The position numbers and the translations under genes are program-made. The notes beneath the pieces are model-generated. The model made no database searches and was not told the DNA's origin. It was given only the letters and a program-made list of their open reading frames with translations. A stretch of 12,877 nt of DNA from NCBI GenBank assembly GCA_025937075.1, contig JAICSD010000074.1, positions 1 to 12,877 on the forward strand. Direction: 5' to 3'. Source of the stretch: Vicinamibacteria bacterium. Lineage in GTDB: Bacteria > Acidobacteriota > Vicinamibacteria > Vicinamibacterales > 2-12-FULL-66-21. Below are positions 5,735 to 12,877 of the stretch, piece by piece (position 1 is the stretch's first letter; each line of letters opens with the position of its first letter).

Positions 5735-8700
5735 ATGCGTTTTCACCGTGCCATCGTTGTCCTTGCGTCCGTGTGCGCGATCGGGTCCGGCGTGTCCGCC
5801 CAGGATGCGTCGAAGCCCTCGGCCGACAGCCCGAAAGAATTCAAAGCTCTCAAATATCGCAACATCGGACCCGCCGCAGGCGGGCGCGTCTCGCGTGCGG
5901 TCGGCGTTCCCGGCAACCCGCTGATCTACTACGCCGCGACCGCGTCCGGTGGCGTCTGGATGAGCAGCGATGGGGGCACGAAATGGCAATCCATCTTCGA
6001 CGATCAGCCGATCTCGTCGATCGGATCGATTGCCGTCGCGCCGAGCGATCCCAACGTCGTTTACGTCGGCTCCGGCGAAGCCAATATCCGCGGCAATGTC
6101 GCGGACGGCAACGGCATCTACAAGTCCGTGGACGGCGGCAAGACATGGACGCACGTCTGGACGCAGGTCGGTCAGATCGGCACGATGGTCGTGCACCCGA
6201 CCAATCCGGACATCGCGTTTGCCGCAGTACTCGGGCATGCGTTCGGGCCCAACCCGGAGCGCGGGGTGTATCGCACCCGTGACGGCGGCAGGACGTGGCA
6301 GCAGGTCCTGAAGAAGGATGCGGACACGGGCGCGTCGGATGTCGCCATGGATCCGTCGAACCCGAACACGCTCTTCGCCGGCTTCTGGCAGGCGCGGAGA
6401 TATCCATGGGATCTGCAGAGCGGCGGCCCTGGGAGCGGCCTCTACGTGTCGCGCGACGGCGGCGACACGTGGAAAGCGCTCACGGGCAATGGCCTGCCCG
6501 ACGGGATCTGGGGCAAGGTGGGCGTGGCCGTCGCGCCGTCCGACACCGAACGCGTCTATGCGCTCATCGAAGCGGACAAAGGAGGACTGTTCCGGTCGGA
6601 CGACGGCGGCGACACCTGGGCGCTCGTGAACCCGTCCCGAGCGCTGCGTCAGCGCGCGTGGTACTACACGACGATCACCGTCAATCCTGCGAACGAGAAC
6701 GACGTCTGGTTCCCGCAGGTGCCGATGCTGCACACAATCGACGGCGGAAAGACGATTCAGTACGTCAAGGGACTTCCGCACGGCGACAACCACGACCTCT
6801 GGATCGATCCGCGCAACCCCAAGCGGATGATCGCGTCGAACGATGGAGGCGTGCACATCAGCCGCGACGGCGGCGAGACGTGGTTCACGCCGCCGCTGCC
6901 CATTTCGCAGTTCTACCACGTGTCGGCCGACACACGGCAGCCGTACTGGGTCGCGGGCGCCATGCAGGATCTCGGCACGGCGCAGGGCCCGAGCCAGACG
7001 ACGGCGGGCAACATCCAACTCAGCGACTGGCACGACGTCGGCGGCGGCGAGGCCGGCTGGGTCGTCTCCGATCCCGGCGATCCCGACATCGTCTATGCGG
7101 GCGAGTATCTCGGCATCATCACGCGATACGACTACCGCACGCGCACGTCGCGAAACGTCAGCGCATGGCCGGAGAACCCGTCCGGCCATGGCGGCGAGGA
7201 CATGAAGTACCGCTTCCAGTGGACGGCGCCGATTGCCGGGTCGCCGCACGATCCGAAAGTCATCTACCACGGCGCGCAGGTCATCTTCCGCACCCGCGAC
7301 GGCGGCCAGAACTGGGAGGTGATCAGCCCGGATCTCACGCGCAACGACAAGTCGAAACAGAAATGGGCGGGCGGGCCGATCACGGGCGACAACACCGGCG
7401 TGGAGACCTACGACACCGTCTTCGTGATCGCGGAGTCGCCGAAGCAGAAAGGCCTCATCTGGGCGGGCAGCGACGATGGTCTCGTGCACGTGACGACAGA
7501 CGACGGGAAGAATTGGAAGAACGTGACGGCGGCGATGCCCGGCTTCCCGGAATGGGCGACGGTCAGCATGATCGAACCTTCGCCCTTCGACGCGGACACG
7601 GCCTACGTCACGGTGGATGCGCACCGGCTGGACAATACGAAGCCGTATCTCTACAAGACGAGCGACCTCGGGAAAACCTGGAAGCGTCTCGACGCGCCGC
7701 TCGCGGAGGACGTCTACCTGCACTCGGTGAAAGAAGATCCGAAGAAGCGCGGCCAGCTCTATCTCGGCACCGAGCGCGGCGTCATGTTCTCGACGGATGA
7801 CGGCCAGACCTGGCAGTCGCTGCAATTGAACCTGCCCACCGTGGCCGTCCACGACCTGCTCGTGAAAGACAACGATCTCGTGCTCGCGACCCATGGCCGG
7901 TCGCTGTGGATCCTCGACGACCTCGAACCGGTGCGCGCGTTCACGCCACAGACCGCGGCCAAAACCGCGTATCTCTTTCCACCGGTCGACACGATTCGGT
8001 GGCGCATCGGGTCGGGGAGCTACGGCGGCCGCATGGGCAGCTTCTCGAACGGCCCGCAGGGAGCGGCGATTTACTACTACCTCGAGGACGAAGACAAGAA
8101 CGAGGTGCGGATCGAGATTCTCGACGCGCAGAACAAGCCGGTCCGGACCTTGAGCAGCACCGTGCGCGAGCCGGACTACAGCGACGACAACGAAATGCCG
8201 GACGAGTTCAAGGACCTGGCGCTGTCGAAAGGACCAGGCGTACAGCGGGCTGTCTGGGATCTGCGATACGAGGGGGCGCGCAAGATCCAGAACGGCAAGA
8301 TCGATACGGGCGATCCGGCGGAAGGCCCGATGGTGCCGCCGGGCACGTACACGGTGAAACTGACCGCGGCAGGCCAGACGCTCACCGCGCCGCTGAAGAT
8401 CGTGCCCGATCCGCGCAGCAGCGTGCCGCAGGACGCTCTGGAAGCGCAGGCCGCGTTCGGCCTTCGCGTGCGCGACGACATCTCCCGCCTGACCGATCTC
8501 GTCAACCAGCTGCGCTCCGTGCGTGACCAGTTGAAAGCGCGGTCGGCCGCGCTCGAGCCTCGCAAGGCCGAGCAGAGCATCGCGGATCTGATCAAGACGT
8601 CGGATGCGGCCATGAAGAAGGCGGACGCCCTCGAAGACAAGCTGCACAATCCGACGGCGGAGGTCGTGTACGACATCCTCGCGATGCGCGGCGGCACGCG

Positions 8701-8905
8701 CCTCTATTCGCGGCTGGCGCCGCTTCAGATGTGGGCGGTCGAAGACGAAGGCCTGCCCACGCTCGGCATGAAAACAGTCCTTGAAGAACAGGAGCAGGAA
8801 CTGGAGGCGCTCTCTGCGGAGGTCCGGCAGTTCATGACCCAGGACGTGGCCGCGGTGAATCAGCGCGCCGCGCAACTGGGCCTGGCTTACGTGATAGTGA
8901 AGTGA
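5735..8905 (+). CDS. Secreted BNR/Asp-box (sortilin/VPS10-like) propeller protein
   Basis: A 1056-residue exported protein. Residues 1-22 form a signal peptide with likely cleavage after SGVSA. Ten Asp-box turns of the type SxDGGxTW follow, with their aspartates near residues 79, 133, 183, 241, 290, 378, 522, 590, 644 and 688. These build one or two beta-propellers, as in sortilin-like and glycosidase-like families. Residues about 740-890 are a linker and an Ig-like/FlgD-like beta domain (QRAVWDLRYEG, then PPGTYTVKLTAAG). Residues about 905-1040 are charged and helical, possibly coiled coil. Annotation pipelines often call such proteins glycosyl hydrolases, but Asp boxes are structural and I see no catalytic site, so no enzyme activity is claimed. 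Proteins of this design are abundant in Acidobacteriota. The gene is monocistronic by its spacing. Confidence 0.88.
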   Translation: MRFHRAIVVLASVCAIGSGVSAQDASKPSADSPKEFKALKYRNIGPAAGGRVSRAVGVPGNPLIYYAATASGGVWMSSDGGTKWQSIFDDQPISSIGSIAVAPSDPNVVYVGSGEANIRGNVADGNGIYKSVDGGKTWTHVWTQVGQIGTMVVHPTNPDIAFAAVLGHAFGPNPERGVYRTRDGGRTWQQVLKKDADTGASDVAMDPSNPNTLFAGFWQARRYPWDLQSGGPGSGLYVSRDGGDTWKALTGNGLPDGIWGKVGVAVAPSDTERVYALIEADKGGLFRSDDGGDTWALVNPSRALRQRAWYYTTITVNPANENDVWFPQVPMLHTIDGGKTIQYVKGLPHGDNHDLWIDPRNPKRMIASNDGGVHISRDGGETWFTPPLPISQFYHVSADTRQPYWVAGAMQDLGTAQGPSQTTAGNIQLSDWHDVGGGEAGWVVSDPGDPDIVYAGEYLGIITRYDYRTRTSRNVSAWPENPSGHGGEDMKYRFQWTAPIAGSPHDPKVIYHGAQVIFRTRDGGQNWEVISPDLTRNDKSKQKWAGGPITGDNTGVETYDTVFVIAESPKQKGLIWAGSDDGLVHVTTDDGKNWKNVTAAMPGFPEWATVSMIEPSPFDADTAYVTVDAHRLDNTKPYLYKTSDLGKTWKRLDAPLAEDVYLHSVKEDPKKRGQLYLGTERGVMFSTDDGQTWQSLQLNLPTVAVHDLLVKDNDLVLATHGRSLWILDDLEPVRAFTPQTAAKTAYLFPPVDTIRWRIGSGSYGGRMGSFSNGPQGAAIYYYLEDEDKNEVRIEILDAQNKPVRTLSSTVREPDYSDDNEMPDEFKDLALSKGPGVQRAVWDLRYEGARKIQNGKIDTGDPAEGPMVPPGTYTVKLTAAGQTLTAPLKIVPDPRSSVPQDALEAQAAFGLRVRDDISRLTDLVNQLRSVRDQLKARSAALEPRKAEQSIADLIKTSDAAMKKADALEDKLHNPTAEVVYDILAMRGGTRLYSRLAPLQMWAVEDEGLPTLGMKTVLEEQEQELEALSAEVRQFMTQDVAAVNQRAAQLGLAYVIVK

Positions 8906-8910
8906 GGCAA

Positions 8911-9015
8911 GACAACTACGCAACGGCCAACTGCGCAACGACCCAAGGCGTCCGTTCCCGTCATGCGGAAGTTGCCGCCTTGAGTCGTTGGAAGTTGTGA
9001 GGTCGCGTAGTTATC
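8911..9015. repeat. Long imperfect inverted repeat with 15-bp direct repeats
   Basis: Arms of about 40 bp (8911-8950 and 8976-9015) match at 28 of 40 positions without gaps, around a 25-nt loop. The inner stem (8936-8950 with 8976-8990) pairs at 14 of 15 positions and the outer ends at 9 of 10. The left arm also holds two tandem 15-mers (8914-8928 and 8929-8943) that match at 13 of 15. The element fills most of the 120-bp gap between the BNR and symporter genes. It has no T-tract, so it is not a canonical terminator, though the RNA hairpin could still end or protect a transcript. No coding potential is seen. Confidence 0.75.
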
Positions 9016-9025
9016 GCCATTCAGC

Positions 9026-10789
9026 ATGCGTCTCACATCCTTCGACTGGACCATCGTCCTCATCTCGATCGTGGCCTCCTTCCTGCCCGCCCTCTGGATG
9101 GCGAGGCGGGCCGGACGCAGCACGGCCGAGTTCTTCACCTCCGGCCGCGCGGCGCCCTGGTGGCTGATCGGCGTATCGATGGTCGCGACGACGTTCAGCA
9201 CCGACACGCCGAACCTCGTGACGAATCTCGTGCGCGAAGGGGGCGTGGCGGCGAACTGGGTCTGGTGGGCGTTCCTGCTCACCGGCATGACAACCGTGTT
9301 CTTCTACGCGCGGCTATGGCGCCGGATCGGCGTGTTGACGGACCTGGAGTTCTACGAACTGCGGTACTCCGGCGCGCCGGCGCGGTGGGTGCGGGGATTC
9401 CGCGCGGTCTATCTCGGACTGTTCTTCAACATCGTCATCATGGCGACGGTGAATCTCGCAGCCGCGAAGATCGCCAACGTGCTGCTCGGGTGGCCGATGG
9501 GGCGCACGCTCGTCATCTGCAGCGTGCTGAACGTCGCGTTTGCGGCGACGTCGGGCCTCTGGGGTGTGCTCGTCACCGACTTCATCCAGTTCGGCATCGC
9601 CATGACCGGCTCGTTCGCCGCCGCGTACTACGCGCTGCAGCGGCCGGAAGTGGGAGGCCTGCACGGGCTCCTCGCCAAAACGAGCCCGTCGGTCATCCGG
9701 ATGGTGCCGGATCTGAGCAACTGGAGCGTCGCGCTGCCCATCTTCGTCGTACCGCTCGCCGTCCAATGGTGGGCGACGTGGTATCCGGGCGCCGAACCAG
9801 GCGGCGGCAGCTACATCGCGCAGCGCATGCTCGCGGCGCGGACCGAGCGCGACGCGCTGTCCGGCACGCTCCTCTTCAACGTCGCGCATTACGCGCTGCG
9901 GCCGTGGCCGTGGATCATCGTCGCCCTGTGTTCGATGATCGTCTTCCCCACGCTCGGGGATCTCTCGCGCGCGCTCCCCAACGTCGAGCCGCGGCTGATT
10001 GGGCACGACCTGGCGTATCCCGCCATGCTGACGTTTCTTCCCGAGGGAATGCTGGGGCTGATGATTGCGGGCCTCCTCGCCGCGTACGTCTCGACGATCT
10101 CGACCCACCTGAACTGGGGAACGTCGTATCTCGTGCACGATTTCTATCGGCGCTTCGTTCATGCCGGCGAGCCGGAGCGGCACTACGTCATGGTCGGACG
10201 GATCGTCAGCGGCGTGCTGATGCTGTTTGCCGCGCTCTTCACGCTGGTGCTGGACAATGCCCGCGACAGCTTCAACCTGCTGCTGTCGGTCGGCGCGGGC
10301 ACCGGTCTCATCTACTTGCTGCGCTGGTTCTGGTGGCGGATCAACGCGTGGTGCGAGATTGCCGCGATGGCGAGCTCGTTCCTGCTGGCCTTCCTCTTTT
10401 TCGTCCTCGATCGCCGCGGGTTCGCGCTGCCCTCGCACGTGACGCTGCTCGCGACGATCGCCGTGACCACCGTCATCTGGGTCGCCGCGGCGTTCTGGGC
10501 GCGTCCAACCGATGCGGACGTGCTGCGCGCGTTTTATGTGAAGGCCAGACCCGGCGGTCCCGGCTGGAAGGCGATTCGGGCGCAGTGTCCGGCGGTCGAG
10601 CGGCCCGATCCGCTCTCGGCGGCGTTCGTCTGCTGGTTCGCCGGCCTCGCGCTCGTCTACGGCGCGCTCTTCGGGTCGGGGCACCTCTTGTTCGGCCACA
10701 TGGCGGCAGGAGTGATCGGGGTCGTGGCGGCCGTCATCGGCATCGTACTGCTCGTCAGGTTTCTGCCGCTCCTCTGGAGCGAGGAGTGA
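9026..10789 (+). CDS. SSS-family sodium:solute symporter
   Basis: A 587-residue multi-spanning transporter of the solute:sodium symporter family, which uses the sodium gradient to import sugars, organic acids or similar solutes. It has about 13-15 hydrophobic segments in the inner membrane. Family features: an early helix GVSMVATTFSTDTP (about 49-62), and a helix with VSTISTHLNWG (about 355-365) whose Ser/Thr cluster (Ser356, Ser359, Thr360) sits where the Na2 sodium site of SSS proteins lies. The following YLVHDFYRRF is also typical. ATG 9026 gives a normal N-terminus; no ribosome binding site is seen. Its stop overlaps the GTG of the nucleotidyltransferase gene, tying it to the two sugar-activation genes and suggesting a sugar as substrate. 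Substrate identity is inference. Confidence 0.87.
   Translation: MRLTSFDWTIVLISIVASFLPALWMARRAGRSTAEFFTSGRAAPWWLIGVSMVATTFSTDTPNLVTNLVREGGVAANWVWWAFLLTGMTTVFFYARLWRRIGVLTDLEFYELRYSGAPARWVRGFRAVYLGLFFNIVIMATVNLAAAKIANVLLGWPMGRTLVICSVLNVAFAATSGLWGVLVTDFIQFGIAMTGSFAAAYYALQRPEVGGLHGLLAKTSPSVIRMVPDLSNWSVALPIFVVPLAVQWWATWYPGAEPGGGSYIAQRMLAARTERDALSGTLLFNVAHYALRPWPWIIVALCSMIVFPTLGDLSRALPNVEPRLIGHDLAYPAMLTFLPEGMLGLMIAGLLAAYVSTISTHLNWGTSYLVHDFYRRFVHAGEPERHYVMVGRIVSGVLMLFAALFTLVLDNARDSFNLLLSVGAGTGLIYLLRWFWWRINAWCEIAAMASSFLLAFLFFVLDRRGFALPSHVTLLATIAVTTVIWVAAAFWARPTDADVLRAFYVKARPGGPGWKAIRAQCPAVERPDPLSAAFVCWFAGLALVYGALFGSGHLLFGHMAAGVIGVVAAVIGIVLLVRFLPLLWSEE
10776..10779 (+). promoter_or_regulatory. Ribosome binding site GGAG for the GTG at 10786
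   Basis: GGAG lies 6 nt before the GTG at 10786, inside the last codons of the symporter gene. It is one of the few Shine-Dalgarno-like sites in the window and supports this start for the nucleotidyltransferase, although the frame is open far upstream. Confidence 0.5.
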
Positions 10790-11583
10790 CGCGACGCGCG
10801 GTCGTGCTCGCGCGCGGCCTCGGGACGCGGATGCGCGCGATCGATCCGAACGCACGTCTGACCGCCGAGCAGACGCGAGCCGCGGAAGGCGGCTCCAAAG
10901 CGATGATGCCGCTGCACGGCCGTCCCTTTCTCGATTACGTGCTGAGCACGCTCGCCGATGCAGGCATCGATCACGTCGGGCTGGTGGTCGCGCCGGACTA
11001 CGCGCCCGTCAGCGACTATTACGAGCGCATCGCTCCGCCCCGCCGCGTGCATGTCGACTACGTCGTCCAGCCGGAGCCGCTTGGAACGGCAGACGCCATC
11101 GTCGCCGCCGAACGATGGTGCGGACAGGCGCCATTCCTCGCGCTGAACTCCGACAACCTGTATCCCCCGTCCGCGCTGCGGGCCCTCGCTGAGATCGGCG
11201 AACCCGGCGTCGCGGCGTTTTTGCGGGACGAATTGACCGCCACGAGCAATATCGGCCCTGACCGCATCCGCAGGTTCGCGCTGCTCGACGTGGATGCAGC
11301 CGGCTACGTCACGCACGTCGTCGAAAAACCGGAACACGATCCCGAGACGCCGCTCGTCAGCATGAACCTGTGGCGCTTCGATTCGCGCATCTTCGAGGCG
11401 TGCCGGGACGTGCCGCGATCTCCTCGCGGCGAATACGAACTGCCGGGCGCGGTCGCCGTCGCGATCGACCGCGGCGTTCGCTTCCGTGCGGTCCCCTCGC
11501 GCGGGCCCGTGCTCGACCTGTCGACCCGTGCCGACGCTGCGGAGGTCGAACGCCGGCTGCGCGGGTGGACGCCTTCCCCATGA
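10786..11583 (+). CDS. Sugar-phosphate nucleotidyltransferase
   Basis: A 265-residue nucleotidyltransferase of the RmlA/GlmU-N type, which joins a sugar-1-phosphate to an NTP to make an NDP-sugar and pyrophosphate. Visible: the N-terminal nucleotide loop VVLARGLGTRM (6-16), a lysine-containing segment GGSKAMMPLHGRPFLDY, the metal-binding Asp123 in LNSDNLYP, and EKP (180-182) in VVEKPEHDP. The signature has Arg10 where many relatives have Gly (AGGxGTR). There is no left-handed beta-helix acyltransferase domain, so it is a stand-alone pyrophosphorylase. GTG 10786 overlaps the symporter stop (GTGA), and its own TGA overlaps the kinase ATG (ATGA). The tight coupling to a galactokinase-like kinase indicates that it uses that kinase's product. 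The base and sugar used are unknown. Confidence 0.85.
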   Translation: MTRRAVVLARGLGTRMRAIDPNARLTAEQTRAAEGGSKAMMPLHGRPFLDYVLSTLADAGIDHVGLVVAPDYAPVSDYYERIAPPRRVHVDYVVQPEPLGTADAIVAAERWCGQAPFLALNSDNLYPPSALRALAEIGEPGVAAFLRDELTATSNIGPDRIRRFALLDVDAAGYVTHVVEKPEHDPETPLVSMNLWRFDSRIFEACRDVPRSPRGEYELPGAVAVAIDRGVRFRAVPSRGPVLDLSTRADAAEVERRLRGWTPSP

Positions 11584-12872
11584 CCGCGTCCGAGTGCGTC
11601 GAGAGACTCGTCGACCACGGACTGGCCGGCGTCGACCGCCCGGCGCTGCTCGACGTGTCGCGACGGGTGCTGGATGTACTCGCTCCTGGCGGAAACGTCT
11701 TCGACGTGTGGTGGACGCCGGGACGGCTCGAGGTATTCGGCACGCACACCGACTACGCGGGCGGCCGTTCGCTGGTGTGCGCGGTGCCCCGCGGCATGCT
11801 GCTGGCCGCGCGGCGTCGAACCGACAGCCGGGTCGTGGTGACCGACGCCGCCTCAGGCGAATCGGTCTCGATCGAACCCGGTTCGGACCCGTCGACGTTC
11901 AGCGGATGGCGGCGATATGTCGCCGTGGTCGTCGATCGGCTCTCGCGCAACTTCCCCGGCGCGGTGCGCGGCTGCGAGATCGCCTTCGAAAGCACGCTCG
12001 CGCGTGCGTCGGGCATGAGCAGCTCGAGCGCGCTGGTCATCGCGCTCGCGAGCGCGCTCGTCTCGATCAACGATCTCGCGCAGCGGGATGCCTGGACGGC
12101 GAACATCGCATCGCCGATCGATGCTGCGGGCTACTACGCGTGCATAGAGAACGGCCGATCGTTCGGCGGACTCGCCGGAACGTCCGGCGTCGGCACCCAC
12201 GGCGGCAGCGAAGATCATGCAGCGATCCTGACGGGACGCCGCGGAATCGTGACCGCGTTTCGCTTCGCACCGATGACGCGATTGCAGGACGTCGCAGTGC
12301 CGGCGGAGTGGCGGTTCGTGGTTGCGCCTTCGAACGTCCGTGCGGAGAAGACGGGGCCGGCGCAGGCGAGCTATAACCGCCTCGCAGACGAAGTCCAGGT
12401 CCTGCTGGATTTGTGGATCGCGCGCGAAGCGCCTGCGTCCTCGCTGGCCCATGCGCTCCGCACCGATGCCGCCGCGGCGGACAGGCTTCGTGACATCGTC
12501 AAGACGTCAGGCTTGCCGGGGGCGGTCATCGAGTCCCTGACCCGGCGCCTCGACCACTTCGTCGCTGAAGACGCGATCGTCGCGCGCGCGCCAGCGGCGT
12601 TCGCGGATGGTGACCGGGCTCTGATTGGTGAGTTGTCGGCAGCATCGCAGGCCATTGCCGAATCGCTGCTGCGCAACCAGGTCGCGGAAACTGTGGAACT
12701 CGCGCGGGCCGCCCGACGACTTGGAGCGTTCGCCGCTCGCAGCTTCGGCGCTGGTTTCGGCGGCAGCGTATGGGCGCTGCTCGAGGATGTCCGAGCCGCG
12801 GAACGATTCGCCGCCGCGTGGCATCCTCAGGCATTCATCATGCAGCCCGGCCCGCCACACGCGGCGTTGTGA
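11580..12872 (+). CDS. Galactokinase-like GHMP-family sugar kinase
   Basis: A 430-residue GHMP-superfamily kinase, closest to galactokinases by layout, expected to phosphorylate the anomeric hydroxyl of a sugar. All three family motifs are present: GRLEVFGTHTDYAGG (48-62), the ATP-binding ASGMSSSSALV (from 143) and the C-terminal FGAGFGGS (389-396). Asp212 in THGGSEDH is the likely catalytic base. In classical galactokinases motif 1 reads GRxNLIGEHxDY; here Asn is replaced by Glu51 and the sugar-binding Glu by Thr55, while Arg49, His56 and Asp58 are kept. That suggests a substrate other than plain galactose. Start ATG 11580 overlaps the upstream stop. It is the last gene of the transporter cluster and is complete, stopping 5 bases before the window ends. 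Confidence 0.86.
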   Translation: MTASECVERLVDHGLAGVDRPALLDVSRRVLDVLAPGGNVFDVWWTPGRLEVFGTHTDYAGGRSLVCAVPRGMLLAARRRTDSRVVVTDAASGESVSIEPGSDPSTFSGWRRYVAVVVDRLSRNFPGAVRGCEIAFESTLARASGMSSSSALVIALASALVSINDLAQRDAWTANIASPIDAAGYYACIENGRSFGGLAGTSGVGTHGGSEDHAAILTGRRGIVTAFRFAPMTRLQDVAVPAEWRFVVAPSNVRAEKTGPAQASYNRLADEVQVLLDLWIAREAPASSLAHALRTDAAAADRLRDIVKTSGLPGAVIESLTRRLDHFVAEDAIVARAPAAFADGDRALIGELSAASQAIAESLLRNQVAETVELARAARRLGAFAARSFGAGFGGSVWALLEDVRAAERFAAAWHPQAFIMQPGPPHAAL

Positions 12873-12877
12873 AACAA

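Noticed and set aside
5570..8938. A 1122-codon open frame on the minus strand, antisense to the BNR-protein gene
   Set aside because: Its translation is arginine-, histidine- and aspartate-rich with no recognisable domain. It is the expected antisense by-product of strong GC bias in the third codon position of the real plus-strand gene.
9160..10785. Upstream extension of the nucleotidyltransferase frame across the symporter gene
   Set aside because: The extension is an out-of-frame shadow of the symporter. The nucleotide-binding loop begins right after the GTG at 10786, which also has a GGAG site 6 nt upstream.
9314..10855. A 513-codon minus-strand open frame opposite the symporter gene
   Set aside because: Highly charged low-complexity composition and complete overlap with a transporter gene that has clear membrane segments and family motifs; a GC-bias shadow.
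11370..11579. Upstream extension of the kinase frame into the nucleotidyltransferase gene
   Set aside because: The extra residues are arginine-rich shadow sequence. ATG 11580 overlaps the previous stop and places the GHMP motifs at normal distances.

Overview
The window is GC-rich, densely packed and entirely plus-strand. It has short or overlapping gene junctions, few Shine-Dalgarno sites, and a large secreted BNR/Asp-box propeller protein of a type common in Acidobacteriota. I infer a soil-type Acidobacteriota (Vicinamibacteria-like) or similar bacterium. That lineage call rests on general knowledge and is not proved by the sequence; no rRNA or tRNA is present.

Layout, left to right: (1) the 3' part of an amidohydrolase gene whose frame is open to the left edge (2-1720); (2) a tightly coupled trio: DinB-like protein (1771-2268), polytopic membrane protein (2265-3821) and YheT-type alpha/beta hydrolase (3823-4812); (3) a DUF72/YecE gene (4964-5665) with oppositely oriented 7-bp repeat arrays on either side; (4) a 1056-residue secreted BNR-repeat protein (5735-8905); (5) a 120-bp gap holding a long imperfect inverted repeat; (6) a three-gene cluster with overlapping ends: SSS-family sodium:solute symporter (9026-10789), nucleotidyltransferase (10786-11583) and galactokinase-like GHMP kinase (11580-12872).

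The cluster in (6) reads as a sugar-use pathway: import, phosphorylation to the sugar-1-phosphate, then activation to an NDP-sugar. The sugar is unknown, and the kinase lacks the usual glutamate of the galactokinase signature. The other genes are mostly housekeeping or accessory types without an obvious shared pathway.

The most unusual content lies between and inside the genes. Three palindromic 13-mers, exactly 38 bp apart, sit in frame inside the membrane-protein gene. Three 7-bp tandem arrays occupy intergenic spaces, and one forms the last codons and stop of the hydrolase gene. Three genes have a TANNNT hexamer 6-7 nt before the start codon, which suggests leaderless transcripts. I found no CRISPR array, phage, insertion sequence or canonical Rho-independent terminator.
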